A stretch of DNA of 17,395 bases from CAZEAN01 sp964510225 (GCA_964510225.1 CAZEAN010000118.1:1-17395); one strand, 5' to 3'. Shown: positions 1-7,559, numbered from the stretch's first letter. The notes: generated by a model not told the origin, from the sequence alone. Program-made: numbers and translations.

Positions 1-1
1 G

Positions 2-898
2 GGATGCTCATGGGCGGGCGTACAAATCAACGAATTGAGGCAGACCGGCGCGGGGATCACCGCGTCATCCCTCTCGGCGCGGATCAATCTTAAGAATGTC
101 GATTTCGAATTCGAACGACTCGGCCGGATCTTGAACGCAATGCTCGCTCGACTGGAAGCGTCGTTCGTTCAACAAGTCCGATTTACAGCGGACGCCTCCC
201 ATGAATTGCGGACCCCCCTTTCGGTCATCTTGACGCACACCGAACTCGCACTGAACCGGCCCAGGACGACCGAAGCCTACCGTGAGACAATCGAGATCAC
301 GCAGCGTGCTGCAGACCGAATGAAACACTTAGTCGAAGATCTGCTCATCCTGGCAAGGGCAGATGCCGGGAGGCTCAATATCGAGTGTTCACGCGTCGAC
401 TTAGCCTCTCTTGTACGAGAACATGTTCTCATGCTCCAGCCAATCGCCAAGAAAAAAAATGTGGGAGTCGGCATCTCAGGGAAGCCAGTCGAACTCTGGG
501 GCGATGCTGGCAAGATCGGTCAGGTAGTCTCGAATTTGCTCACAAACGCAATCCAGTACAACCGAGCAGAAGGTGTCGTCACACTTTTCACGGGAGCGAC
601 TGGGAACTGGGCCGTCCTCCGAGTCGACGACAACGGCCCTGGGATCCCGAAGGTTGATTGCGATCACCTCTTTGATCGGTTCTACCGGGTTGACCGCGCC
701 CGATCACGCGACAACGGCGGAAGTGGACTTGGTTTGGCGATCTGCAAGAGCATTGTTGACGCTCATCACGGTACGATCCGGTGCTCAAGTGTCGAAGGGG
801 TTGGCACGACCTTCGAAGTCTGGCTACCCCGCAATCGTGTCATCCAGAGCAGCACCAGCATTACCTCTGGGAAGATCGACCATAATGAATTGGGCTAG
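2..898 (+). CDS. Sensor histidine kinase, C-terminal part (5' end outside window)
   Basis: This is the cytoplasmic part of a two-component sensor kinase, which autophosphorylates on histidine and passes phosphate to a response regulator. The frame is open to the left edge; a TTG at 35 is only an internal codon, so the true start is outside the window. Numbering residues from that TTG: a HAMP-like linker (about 5-45, ending LNAMLARLE), a HisKA H-box with SHELRTPL (phospho-acceptor His56), an N-box NLLTNA (167-172), a G1 box DNGPGIP (199-205), an F-box LFDRFYRVD (212-220) and a G2 box GGSGLGLAI (228-236). All catalytic boxes are intact. The missing part should hold transmembrane helices and a sensor domain. 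The partner regulator is probably upstream, outside the window, as is usual for this kinase type (inference). The gene converges on the next one. Confidence 0.93.
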   Translation, partial: GCSWAGVQINELRQTGAGITASSLSARINLKNVDFEFERLGRILNAMLARLEASFVQQVRFTADASHELRTPLSVILTHTELALNRPRTTEAYRETIEITQRAADRMKHLVEDLLILARADAGRLNIECSRVDLASLVREHVLMLQPIAKKKNVGVGISGKPVELWGDAGKIGQVVSNLLTNAIQYNRAEGVVTLFTGATGNWAVLRVDDNGPGIPKVDCDHLFDRFYRVDRARSRDNGGSGLGLAICKSIVDAHHGTIRCSSVEGVGTTFEVWLPRNRVIQSSTSITSGKIDHNELG

Positions 899-911
899 AC
901 ACTCCTGAGAG

Positions 912-928
912 AAGGTCCGCCAGACCTT
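912..928. terminator. Small hairpin between convergent genes, possible bidirectional terminator
   Basis: A perfect 6-bp inverted repeat, AAGGTC (912-917) and GACCTT (923-928), has a 5-nt loop. It lies 13 nt after the kinase stop and 25 nt after the stop of the convergent phosphatase-like gene. Neither side has a clear T-run (CTCTC on the minus side), so the terminator call is weak and rests mainly on position. Confidence 0.35.
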
Positions 929-953
929 AAGCTCATCCCTGGGTGACTCTCAC

Positions 954-2075
954 CTATCGGACTTCGGCTGGTGACGTCGATACAATTCCAGGTAATGGTG
1001 GAGCCGCTTTCGGACTGTCAGCACAAAAGTCTTCCCCGAGAAGCGTGGCGATCGTGGCGGCAATCTGGCTCTGGGTGGTTTCGATGTTCGTACGGACACC
1101 CAAGGCAGGTGTCGTGGGTCCAAGGACGGCAATCCAGAGGTACTCGGCGCCTGGGACGTTACTACCGTGGTCGGTCCAATCCGAGGTCTTCACACCACGA
1201 CCGAGGTCGGTGGTGATGATCAGTGAGGTGTTGTCACGGTATTCCGGGATCGTCTGGAGTGTCTTCCAGAGTTCTGCTAAGAAGCGATCGGAGCGATGTG
1301 CGGCTTGGAGGTAAAGATCGTAGCGACGCTCGTGAGCCCACTCATCGGTCTCACCTAAGCCGATGTAGAGGACCCGAGGGTGGTGCTTTATCAAATGGTC
1401 AAGTCCAGCCTCAATCGCGATCGCATCAAACGCGTTATTGGGCCAGTAATGCGGTAACCGCTCCACCATCTGGTTTAACGTCTGGAGTCGTTCGGTCAGG
1501 GGTTCGTCAGCAATCGGTGTCCAGCCGGCATAGACCTCCAGCTCGTTTTGTTCGGCTCGGAGGATGGAAGGAAAGACGTCCCAGGTACAGAAGGCAGCAA
1601 CACGATCATTGAACTCTCGCTGTTCGTCGAGAAACTCAAGGACGGAGCGGTTTGGATTTGGGATCTTGGCATTGGAGTCAATCCGGGGATCGCCGAACCC
1701 ACAAAACATCTCGTTGTAGCCTGGATACGAGAACTTGAAACCATTCGTCAGCGTGACCGGAGATCCTTGAGAACGATCGCCAAAAATCTGTCCTTCTTGA
1801 GCAAGCGTCCCCCAAATAAAGGGCAGCAAAATCTCTCGACGTTCTTCTGGGGTCTCCCGCCAGAATCGTGACTTCAACGCCTCGACGTCACGAACTCCAC
1901 CAGCTTCTCGATTCAGGAGGTTCTCGTCGGCTCCTCCGAAAAAGTCTTCCGGTCGGAATCCATCCAAGGTAACGACGACTAAGTTTTCAGCGATCGAAGG
2001 CTGCGTTGCTTCGGCTTGCTTCTCGGCGGAGGCTAGCACGGTGAGCATCATCGAGAGGAAGAAAATGGTGTTCAT
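954..2075 (-). CDS. Exported alkaline-phosphatase-superfamily (sulfatase/phosphodiesterase-like) protein
   Basis: This 373-aa protein has an N-terminal signal peptide (hydrophobic core within about residues 3-16) and should act outside the inner membrane. The metalloenzyme fold of the alkaline phosphatase/sulfatase/phosphoglyceromutase superfamily is suggested by VVVTLDGFRPEDFF (33-46, metal ligand Asp38), SYPGYNEMFCG (116-126, the usual site of nucleophile and substrate residues), GETDEWAH (241-248, Asp244 and His248), TTDLGRG (288-294) and WTDHG (300-304, His303). In the superfamily the TTD motif is normally followed by His; here residue 291 is Leu, codon CTC. Loss of that metal ligand could mean altered metal binding, a non-catalytic role or a sequencing error. 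Substrate cannot be read from the sequence. The ATG at 2075 is followed at once by the signal peptide, although the upstream Shine-Dalgarno is weak. It stands alone on its strand. Confidence 0.82.
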   Translation of the reverse strand: MNTIFFLSMMLTVLASAEKQAEATQPSIAENLVVVTLDGFRPEDFFGGADENLLNREAGGVRDVEALKSRFWRETPEERREILLPFIWGTLAQEGQIFGDRSQGSPVTLTNGFKFSYPGYNEMFCGFGDPRIDSNAKIPNPNRSVLEFLDEQREFNDRVAAFCTWDVFPSILRAEQNELEVYAGWTPIADEPLTERLQTLNQMVERLPHYWPNNAFDAIAIEAGLDHLIKHHPRVLYIGLGETDEWAHERRYDLYLQAAHRSDRFLAELWKTLQTIPEYRDNTSLIITTDLGRGVKTSDWTDHGSNVPGAEYLWIAVLGPTTPALGVRTNIETTQSQIAATIATLLGEDFCADSPKAAPPLPGIVSTSPAEVR

Positions 2076-2440
2076 TGGGTTTCTCAGTTAGCGATTCGAG
2101 GTCCGACTTGCGTGATCGTCAATTCGCACCGGTCATCGAAAGAGGCAACACTGGCAAGAAACGACGGATGAGAACTGCCCTTCACCTAGGTGCTGTCGTT
2201 GCTGTAGCAACATTGCTGCGATCTGACTCAGGTTCGGATGCAGCATACAGTCTGTCAGCGAATCCCGCGACGCGCCTTGGAATATTCGACGGACTGTGTC
2301 ACAAACGGTCGTCATCCGGTGAGGTCAAAGCTGGCGAGTTCTTCGTCCGAGTCAGAGGGAGCCACCTTCCTGGATGGCTCTCATACTTGTGCCGAACATG
2401 TCGAAACCACAGGGATTGGGGATAGCGCCACTGCCAACAA
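2076..2440. other. Spacer between two minus-strand genes; no confident gene
   Basis: About 365 bases lie between the phosphatase-like gene and the terminator of the anti-sigma gene. A plus-strand frame from ATG 2168 to 2425 begins with a hydrophobic stretch (MRTALHLGAVVAVATLL), but it has no Shine-Dalgarno and its remainder is poorly protein-like. A hairpin GGGAGCCA (2357-2364) with TGGCTCTC (2375-2382) has an 8-bp stem with one G-T pair and a 10-nt loop, and no T-run. The minus-strand promoter for the phosphatase-like gene should lie here, but I cannot identify it. Confidence 0.4.
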
Positions 2441-2468
2441 AGGCCAGCCGCGCTGACGAGGCTGGCTT
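2441..2468 (-). terminator. Intrinsic terminator of the sigma/anti-sigma operon
   Basis: Read on the minus strand, a 9-bp stem AAGCCAGCC / GGCTGGCCT (one G-T pair, 7-bp perfect core) with a 10-nt loop is followed by TTTGTTGG. It begins about 12 nt after the anti-sigma stop codon. The GC-rich stem, the following T-rich bases and the position fit a rho-independent terminator. Confidence 0.65.
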
Positions 2469-2480
2469 GGACATCAAAGC

Positions 2481-3668
2481 TTACTTGATATCAAGTTCAG
2501 TGACGTATCGGACACTTAGGTCGTCAAAAATCGCTCGAATCCTGCCTTCCTCACGGACCCAGAAAACGATCTTTTCACCATCGCCGACCTTTTGGCCATT
2601 GCCGCGGTACTGGAAAACCCCCTCATCGAGACTCATTAAATAGCCCTGGACGCTGCCAAGTCGGCTCGCCAGTTTCATAAGACGATCCCTCGAATCAATT
2701 CGCTCGCTTATCTCATGAATCGCTCTTGTCGGGTTCCTGATGTCGTTTGGGAATTCGCCATTCATCAGCGTTGAATACTCGGTCAGTGCTTCCACGATGT
2801 TGATAACATCATCCTCTCCCTCTACAGCCAACTCGATCTTCGTTTCGGTATAGCCCGCTGGCAAATCGGTGCTGAAGAGTTCCGGCGAGGGGAGTTGGCT
2901 GAACTCGAAATCGGTAAATGCGACTCTCGTGAAGATGTCGTCTGAGAACCCTTTACCGTTGCAGGTCATCTGAACCAAGTCTCCTAATTCCTCGTCGACC
3001 CAAATCTCAAAGTCGTCACCCCCAAGGTTGGCACGGTATCCGACCACCTCGCGGCCTTCCATCTTCTTCGAACCAATCTCGACACCCTCATCGGGACCAA
3101 TTGTCTTGAAGGCTTCGATCCAACTGGTTTCTGAACGCAGAGAGATGTCAGCTTTCTCCATCGAAATCCGGAACAACGTCTTTGCATGGCGATTAATAAT
3201 AACGTGCTCACCTCTAAACTCATCAAATATATTTACGATCGTTGCATCCTCCGTCTCCATGCGCAACCGACCCTCCGCACTAACCATGGTCAGCATCCTG
3301 GTTGGCGGTTCGGTTTGATCTTTCGGGTAAACCGAGATGACGTACTTTAGGGTCTTCGCCTTGCGGATCTCTTCCTGGACGGCAGCGAAGGCATAATTCG
3401 ACGGCTGTATGAGCGACAGAAGACCAAGACTGATCGCCAGACAGGCGGCGACAGTATAACTCTTCATCAGAAAGCTCCTTGAAAAGCGAGGGGAGCCGGT
3501 GTTGGCCCGACGTCCAACACCGGAAGACTGATCGTCCTGAACCTGTGAATGCGTAAGGATCAGCAATTCGGACGGGGGGCCTTGAGGCACTTCGCGGGAT
3601 TTCAACTCATGGATCGCAGCCCCAAGCAGATCACCAAACATTCTATCTTTCAACTCTTGTTTATTCAT
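2481..3668 (-). CDS. Transmembrane anti-sigma factor with LolA/RseB-like extracytoplasmic domain
   Basis: This 395-aa protein probably holds the adjacent ECF sigma factor inactive at the membrane. Residues 1-68 are hydrophilic and cytoplasmic (MNKQELKDRMFGDLLGAAIHELK, then a PQGPPSELL segment). One transmembrane helix lies at about 71-88. Residues 95-270 form a beta-rich outer domain (LKYVISVYP, GRLRMET, YRANLGGDDFEIWVD) resembling the LolA/RseB-type fold. No HxxxCxxC zinc motif of the ZAS anti-sigma class is present, so the sigma-binding segment must be of another type. The C-terminal 120 residues look like a further domain (FWVREEGRIRAIFDDLSVRYV). The start codon overlaps the sigma-gene stop (ATGA at 3665-3668), indicating translational coupling. 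The anti-sigma role is inferred mainly from operon order and topology, a layout common in planctomycetes. Confidence 0.8.
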   Translation of the reverse strand: MNKQELKDRMFGDLLGAAIHELKSREVPQGPPSELLILTHSQVQDDQSSGVGRRANTGSPRFSRSFLMKSYTVAACLAISLGLLSLIQPSNYAFAAVQEEIRKAKTLKYVISVYPKDQTEPPTRMLTMVSAEGRLRMETEDATIVNIFDEFRGEHVIINRHAKTLFRISMEKADISLRSETSWIEAFKTIGPDEGVEIGSKKMEGREVVGYRANLGGDDFEIWVDEELGDLVQMTCNGKGFSDDIFTRVAFTDFEFSQLPSPELFSTDLPAGYTETKIELAVEGEDDVINIVEALTEYSTLMNGEFPNDIRNPTRAIHEISERIDSRDRLMKLASRLGSVQGYLMSLDEGVFQYRGNGQKVGDGEKIVFWVREEGRIRAIFDDLSVRYVTELDIK

Positions 3669-4213
3669 CTGATCGATTCTCTCGTTTCGTTGGGAAGATG
3701 TTCGTTTCCAAGAGAGACCAGGAGTTCCCTGAGCCGCTCACGAGCCCGATGGACAAGGACACGCACGTGATTGGGTGTAATCTGCAGGTTTGTGGCGATG
3801 TCGTCGTTGGTCCATCCTTCAATAGCGCTGAGTGCAAAGATCTCGGATTGCTGTTGAGGCAACTTTGTCAGAGCAATGCACAGTCGCTCGGAAAGCTCGG
3901 ACGCCATGGCAGTTTCGTGTGGTCCAGCCGATGACGATGGGAGTCCGTCGAAGGGAGTTTCGCCAATGGGTGCGGACACGAATCTTTCCCGACTGCGATA
4001 ACGTTTCCGAAGCCGGTCCATGCCTCGCAAAGTCGCGAAACGCACGATCAGCGCTTCCCAATTCTCAACTTCTGATTCCGTTGCAAATCTGATTGCGGAG
4101 ACAAACGTCTCCTGAAAAGCGTCTTCAACATCATGCTCGCGACCGAGCAGCTTCCAAAGCACACGCCACGCGATTGGCCCGTACTGGGTAATGACGGCGT
4201 TCCAGTCGGGCAT
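3665..4213 (-). CDS. ECF-type RNA polymerase sigma factor (sigma-70 family)
   Basis: This 182-aa protein directs RNA polymerase to a dedicated regulon, probably in response to an envelope signal. Sigma region 2 is at about 5-75, with the core-binding segment HDVEDAFQETFVSA (27-40) and a basic DRLRKRYRSR (66-75). Region 4 is at about 105-165, with LPQQQSEIFALSAIEGW, then NDDIATNLQITPNHVRVLVHRARERLREL as a helix-turn-helix. Length is typical for ECF factors. I chose ATG 4213 (MPDWNAVITQYGP), preceded by AGGGAG/GAGGG. A TTG at 4264 would add 17 polar residues that do not look like part of the fold. The gene overlaps the downstream anti-sigma gene by 4 nt. Autoregulation is likely for such pairs, but I cannot point to a promoter. 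The regulon is unknown. Confidence 0.9.
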   Translation of the reverse strand: MPDWNAVITQYGPIAWRVLWKLLGREHDVEDAFQETFVSAIRFATESEVENWEALIVRFATLRGMDRLRKRYRSRERFVSAPIGETPFDGLPSSSAGPHETAMASELSERLCIALTKLPQQQSEIFALSAIEGWTNDDIATNLQITPNHVRVLVHRARERLRELLVSLGNEHLPNETRESIR

Positions 4214-5267
4214 TCGGCCCTCGCTCCCTATTCGTTGCCGTTGATGTTGGGGATCCGATAGCAACGGAGATAATAATCCACGAAGTTGGCTCGTTAACTC
4301 GATACCTACCCGAAGAGACTCCTCAAAACCCGTCTCGGGACATGCGATTCCAAAGGAATCAATCGAGAGCGGTTTAACGAGAACCCGAGACGCTGAGCTT
4401 GGGGGCGATTCGACGGAACCCTCGGCTGATTCTCGATCACCTTCGTTTGCACAAGCCGCCCCTCGGGAAGACCCTTGTTAATTGCTCCGTTGCGATCAGA
4501 TCCCAATGTTGACGGTCACAGATTTGGACCGTCCAAGGAAGCAGTCGCCGGGCTGGCTGCAGAATTACAGTGACCGTAGTGCGACGATACTCGCGCAGGG
4601 TGAAGCGGCTGACAGCCAACCTAAGCCCAGGTTTTTGCTCAACCAGGGTCGAGTCCAGTGGTACGGGCGGTTGGAACGTCTTCCAACGTTATTCTGTGCG
4701 GAAGTTCACCCCAACCAGGCCAACGGTGTCTGTATCGTGAAGACCGTTCCGAGCTTGAGGCTCTCTCTGGCTCGGTTCATCACACTAGGAATCCACGACA
4801 TCCATGACCCATCGTTCCTGATCAAGACGCTACCTACCGAAGAGCTCGTGAATGAGCAGCCAACCAGACGTCCGGCAGCAGTTCCCGGGGCAAGCCCGCC
4901 GAGTGAATCGGCAATCGTTCGAGCACATCCTCTAAGTAGATGTCTTTGGAAAGGTGGTTACGGACTTGCAATCAGTTACGGTCGGTGGTGAAAGCTCAAG
5001 CGGTTGCTCAGAATCGCCAGAACAGACCTCGTTCTTCAATAAAAACCTCTCGAAATACCCAAGCAGCATGATTCTGGTCAATGAGCCCTTGGGAAATGGC
5101 CAGAGATACATCCGGAGGGAGCGAAATTGCCGAATCGCCCTCTGTCGGATCGTCCGATGATCATTTATGCTCCGATCAACCGTGACAAAAACGCCAGAAT
5201 CCAAGAATCCGATGTCTCGGATTCCAAAGATCGTCGCGCAACAGTTCGTCAGACTGAGGGGTCGGTG
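4214..5267. other. Gene-poor kilobase between divergent sigma-factor and permease genes
   Basis: No convincing gene is present. The longest plus-strand frame (TTG/ATG region 4482-4991) has no recognisable family. Short stretches with protein-like composition are scattered in different frames. One on the plus strand at about 4379-4516 includes NPRLILDHLRLHKPPLGK. One on the minus strand at 5008-5160 includes SAISLPPDVSLAISQGL. Both lack a start codon with a ribosome binding site and both are bounded by stops, which would fit decayed genes. The stretch also holds the leaders and promoters of both flanking genes and the nested inverted repeat at 4331-4392. Confidence 0.45.
4331..4392 (-). repeat. 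Nested inverted repeat upstream of the ECF sigma gene
   Basis: A perfect 9-bp inverted repeat, CGTCTCGGG (4331-4339) and CCCGAGACG (4384-4392), encloses a second perfect 6-bp repeat, GATTCC (4346-4351) and GGAATC (4355-4360), with a 3-nt centre. It lies about 120 nt upstream of the sigma ATG. It could be a structured leader, with the inner 15-bp palindrome a possible operator. No family is recognised. Confidence 0.45.
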
Positions 5268-7049
5268 ATGGAAACGCTCTGGACGCAATCCTACGATCCG
5301 TTGGGTAGCTGGCAGCTCTCGACGGCGGCAGCGGCAGTACCAGTCCTCGTGCTACTCGGTCTCCTGGGATCGGGTAAAGCCACTGCGTGGCAAGCCGCGA
5401 TCGGCGGCCTGATTGCCGCTTTGGGGATGGCGATCGGGGTCTTCCGGATGCCGATCGAGATGGCGTTCGCGAGCGCCGGCGTGGGGATGGTCTTTGCCGC
5501 CTTCCGGATCATCTGGCTGATCGTTGCTGCGGTCTTTCTATATAACTTGACCGTTGAGACCGGCAAGTTCGAGATTATGAAGGCGTCGATCGCTCGGCTC
5601 TCGGGCGACCGTCGGATCCAAGCAGTACTGGTTGCGTTTAGTTTTGGCGCTTTTGTAGAAGGGGCTGCTGGGTTTGGTGCCCCCGTGGCCATCTCGGCGG
5701 CCTTTCTCGTTGGATTGGGATTCCGCCCTTTACAAGCGGCAATCCTCTGTCTTGTGGCCAACACTGCTCCCGTCGCTTGGGGGGCCATCGGAGTGCCGAT
5801 CGGCACCTTGGCAGCCGTCACCGGACTTGATGCTGCCGACCTGAGTGCGACCGCAGGGCGGATCTTACCTTTTCTTTCACTGATCGTACCGTTCTGGCTC
5901 GTCAAGATGATGACCGGATGGCGCGAGACACTTGAGATCTGGCCGGCGCTGCTAACCATTGGTGGCGTCTTCGCGGTCACTCAATTTGTTTGGTCTAACT
6001 TCGTCGGTTACCAGTTGGTTGACATCGCCTCCTCGATCGCAAGTCTCCTCGCCGGCTTCATCCTCCTTCGGTTCTGGAAACCGAAGACCGAGTGGCGATT
6101 CTCTGATGAGCTTGAGCAGGTGAAAGCCAAGGAGCCAACATCACAAACAGCTGCGCTCTTTGCGGGGCTAGGGGAGCTGACGACCGGACGAGTCGCCAAG
6201 GCGTGGATGCCGTTCGGGATCTTAACCCTGATGGTGATTCTCTGGGGAATCCCGGCAATCAAGGGGCCGATTGATCGGTCGACTTCTTGGAAACCACCGA
6301 TGCCCGGCCTCTACGCTCCGATTGAACGCGCCACTCCGACAGGTGGGTGGCCGAAGACGTTTCTCTATGAGGCAGACGAGGAAAAAATGCAGGTTGTTTC
6401 CCGGATTGCAAAGGGGGAGGCGATTAGCGGTCGGTCCAAGCCTACAAAGGGAGACTTCGAAAAAATCGGACTCGACATTGCCCCGGTCGCCTCGACGGGA
6501 ACGGCGATCTTTATCGCTGCGTTGATCAGCGGAGCCTTGCTCGGTGTCGGGCCTTGGACACTCGCGAGGGTGTTTGGTTTAACCTGTTACCGACTCCGCT
6601 GGGCTATGGTCGCGATCCTTGGGATGCTCGCACTCGGTTACGTCACGAAGTTCTCCGGAATGGATGCAGTTCTCGGCCTCGCATTTACGAAAACAGGACG
6701 ACTCTTCTACCCGATTTTCGGAACCTTCCTCGGCTGGCTTGGCGTCGCGCTCACTGGGTCCGATACGTCGAGTAATGTCCTCTTCGGGAATCTCCAGAAG
6801 ATCACGGCGAATGGATTGGGCCTTAACCCAATTTTAATGGCCTCGGCGAATTCGACCGGGGGTGTGATGGGGAAGATGATCGATGCACAGTCGATCGTCG
6901 TCGCGGCCGCCGCCACGGGAGAACAGGGGCAGGAAGCCAAGATCCTCCGCGCTGTCCTGGTACAGAGCGTCATCCTGGCGTCGATTGTGGCCGGGATCGT
7001 CTGGTGCTATGCCATCCTCTTTCCAGGGGCAATCCCAACCGTCGAGTAA
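5268..7049 (+). CDS. lldP: Lactate permease family transporter (LldP/GlcA type)
   Basis: This 593-aa polytopic inner-membrane protein is a proton-linked uptake carrier for lactate/glycolate-type 2-hydroxy acids. Family hallmarks are SFGAFVEGAAGFGAPVAI (125-142), VANTAPVAWGAIGVPIG (163-179), ALTGSDTSSNVLFGNLQ (494-510) and SANSTGGVMGKMIDAQSIVVA (526-546). More than ten hydrophobic helices are visible. A long hydrophilic loop at about 331-405 (PMPGLYAPIERATPTGGW, YEADEEKMQVV) makes it some 40 residues longer than E. coli LldP (551 aa). The start ATG 5268 follows GAGGGG (5256-5261) at good spacing; a longer frame from 5127 would add 47 residues that do not belong to the family. No lactate dehydrogenase gene is adjacent, so the physiological substrate is not confirmed by context. 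A weak hairpin (GACGAT 7095-7100 / ATCGTC 7112-7117) follows it. Confidence 0.93.
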   Translation: METLWTQSYDPLGSWQLSTAAAAVPVLVLLGLLGSGKATAWQAAIGGLIAALGMAIGVFRMPIEMAFASAGVGMVFAAFRIIWLIVAAVFLYNLTVETGKFEIMKASIARLSGDRRIQAVLVAFSFGAFVEGAAGFGAPVAISAAFLVGLGFRPLQAAILCLVANTAPVAWGAIGVPIGTLAAVTGLDAADLSATAGRILPFLSLIVPFWLVKMMTGWRETLEIWPALLTIGGVFAVTQFVWSNFVGYQLVDIASSIASLLAGFILLRFWKPKTEWRFSDELEQVKAKEPTSQTAALFAGLGELTTGRVAKAWMPFGILTLMVILWGIPAIKGPIDRSTSWKPPMPGLYAPIERATPTGGWPKTFLYEADEEKMQVVSRIAKGEAISGRSKPTKGDFEKIGLDIAPVASTGTAIFIAALISGALLGVGPWTLARVFGLTCYRLRWAMVAILGMLALGYVTKFSGMDAVLGLAFTKTGRLFYPIFGTFLGWLGVALTGSDTSSNVLFGNLQKITANGLGLNPILMASANSTGGVMGKMIDAQSIVVAAAATGEQGQEAKILRAVLVQSVILASIVAGIVWCYAILFPGAIPTVE

Positions 7050-7206
7050 TCCGACTGCTGCTCGAATGACGAAATCAGTCGCCATTGGACTTGAGACGAT
7101 CGCCTTAGCCAATCGTCCATCGATTCAACGGTTGGGTCAGCATGATTAGTGAAATGTTGGGTCTCGCAACGAGTTTTAGCGAACGAATCCAAACTAACTC
7201 AAGGCG

Positions 7207-7428
7207 TCAGCCAGCTCCTCGATGATCAGCTCGTTGCAAATGTTCGCGGAGGCGTCCGGCACTAATCCCAGCATCCGGGGCTTCTTCAGAACGAGTAAGG
7301 CGATCTTCTAAAGGCTCAGGCAATCCCTCGCCGCGGTCAGGTGCCTCAAGATTGGCAGCAACGGTGCGTTGTACCCGATTTGAACCCGTTGTTTCGGAGA
7401 TTCTTGATTTTGTCGATTCGAGTGACAT
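7207..7428 (-). CDS. Small hydrophilic protein of unknown function with a strong ribosome binding site
   Basis: This 73-aa protein is not recognised. I call it because ATG 7428 is preceded at ideal spacing by GGAGGTGATT (7431-7440 read on the minus strand), nearly the full complement of the 16S rRNA 3' end. This is the strongest Shine-Dalgarno in the window. The product (MSLESTKSRISETTGSNRVQ...) is charged, rich in Glu, Arg and Ser, without a membrane segment or signal peptide, and probably largely disordered. A CCGCG-GAT-CGCGG hairpin (7441-7453) abuts the ribosome binding site. The +1 frame near the 3' end (about 7194-7313) reads KKPRMLGLVPDASANICN then ELIIEELADALS and stop, which is also protein-like. 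An ancestral frameshift near residue 45-50 is therefore possible. The gene converges with lldP. Confidence 0.5.
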   Translation of the reverse strand: MSLESTKSRISETTGSNRVQRTVAANLEAPDRGEGLPEPLEDRLTRSEEAPDAGISAGRLREHLQRADHRGAG

Positions 7429-7559
7429 CAAATCACCTCCCCGCGGATCGCGGATAAAGACAGGAGTCTGAACAACTGGCAGCTCACCCAATCCAGACGA
7501 GTGAGATTGTCCGATCACTCAATGACTCCGGGGCCAATCGATTCGGAACGACTGACCCG

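Noticed and set aside
2075..2425. 116-codon plus-strand frame, with an internal ATG at 2168 followed by a hydrophobic stretch
   Set aside because: There is no Shine-Dalgarno, no recognisable family, and the composition after the hydrophobic stretch is poor. Its first ATG overlaps the start of the phosphatase-like gene on the other strand.
4482..4991. 169-codon plus-strand frame
   Set aside because: It has no ribosome binding site at its first start, no domain and an uneven composition. It is more likely chance openness in the gene-poor kilobase.
5127..5267. 47-residue N-terminal extension of the lactate permease
   Set aside because: It is hydrophilic and outside the family, while ATG 5268 has a good Shine-Dalgarno and begins the conserved protein.
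4932..5288. 118-codon minus-strand frame containing GVFVTVDRSIN, considered as a PIN/DUF5615-like toxin
   Set aside because: Only about ten residues resemble the family. The rest does not, and its start lies inside the lldP gene with no antitoxin partner.
5291..5980. 229-codon minus-strand frame
   Set aside because: It is the antisense shadow of lldP, with low-complexity Ala/Pro/Thr-rich translation and no ribosome binding site.
7360..7395. Minus-strand GGTTCAAATC, reminiscent of a tRNA T-loop
   Set aside because: No acceptor, D or anticodon arm can be built around it; it lies within the small ORF.
7429..7518. 30-residue N-terminal extension of the small ORF
   Set aside because: It would read through the hairpin and the strong Shine-Dalgarno; ATG 7428 is the better start.
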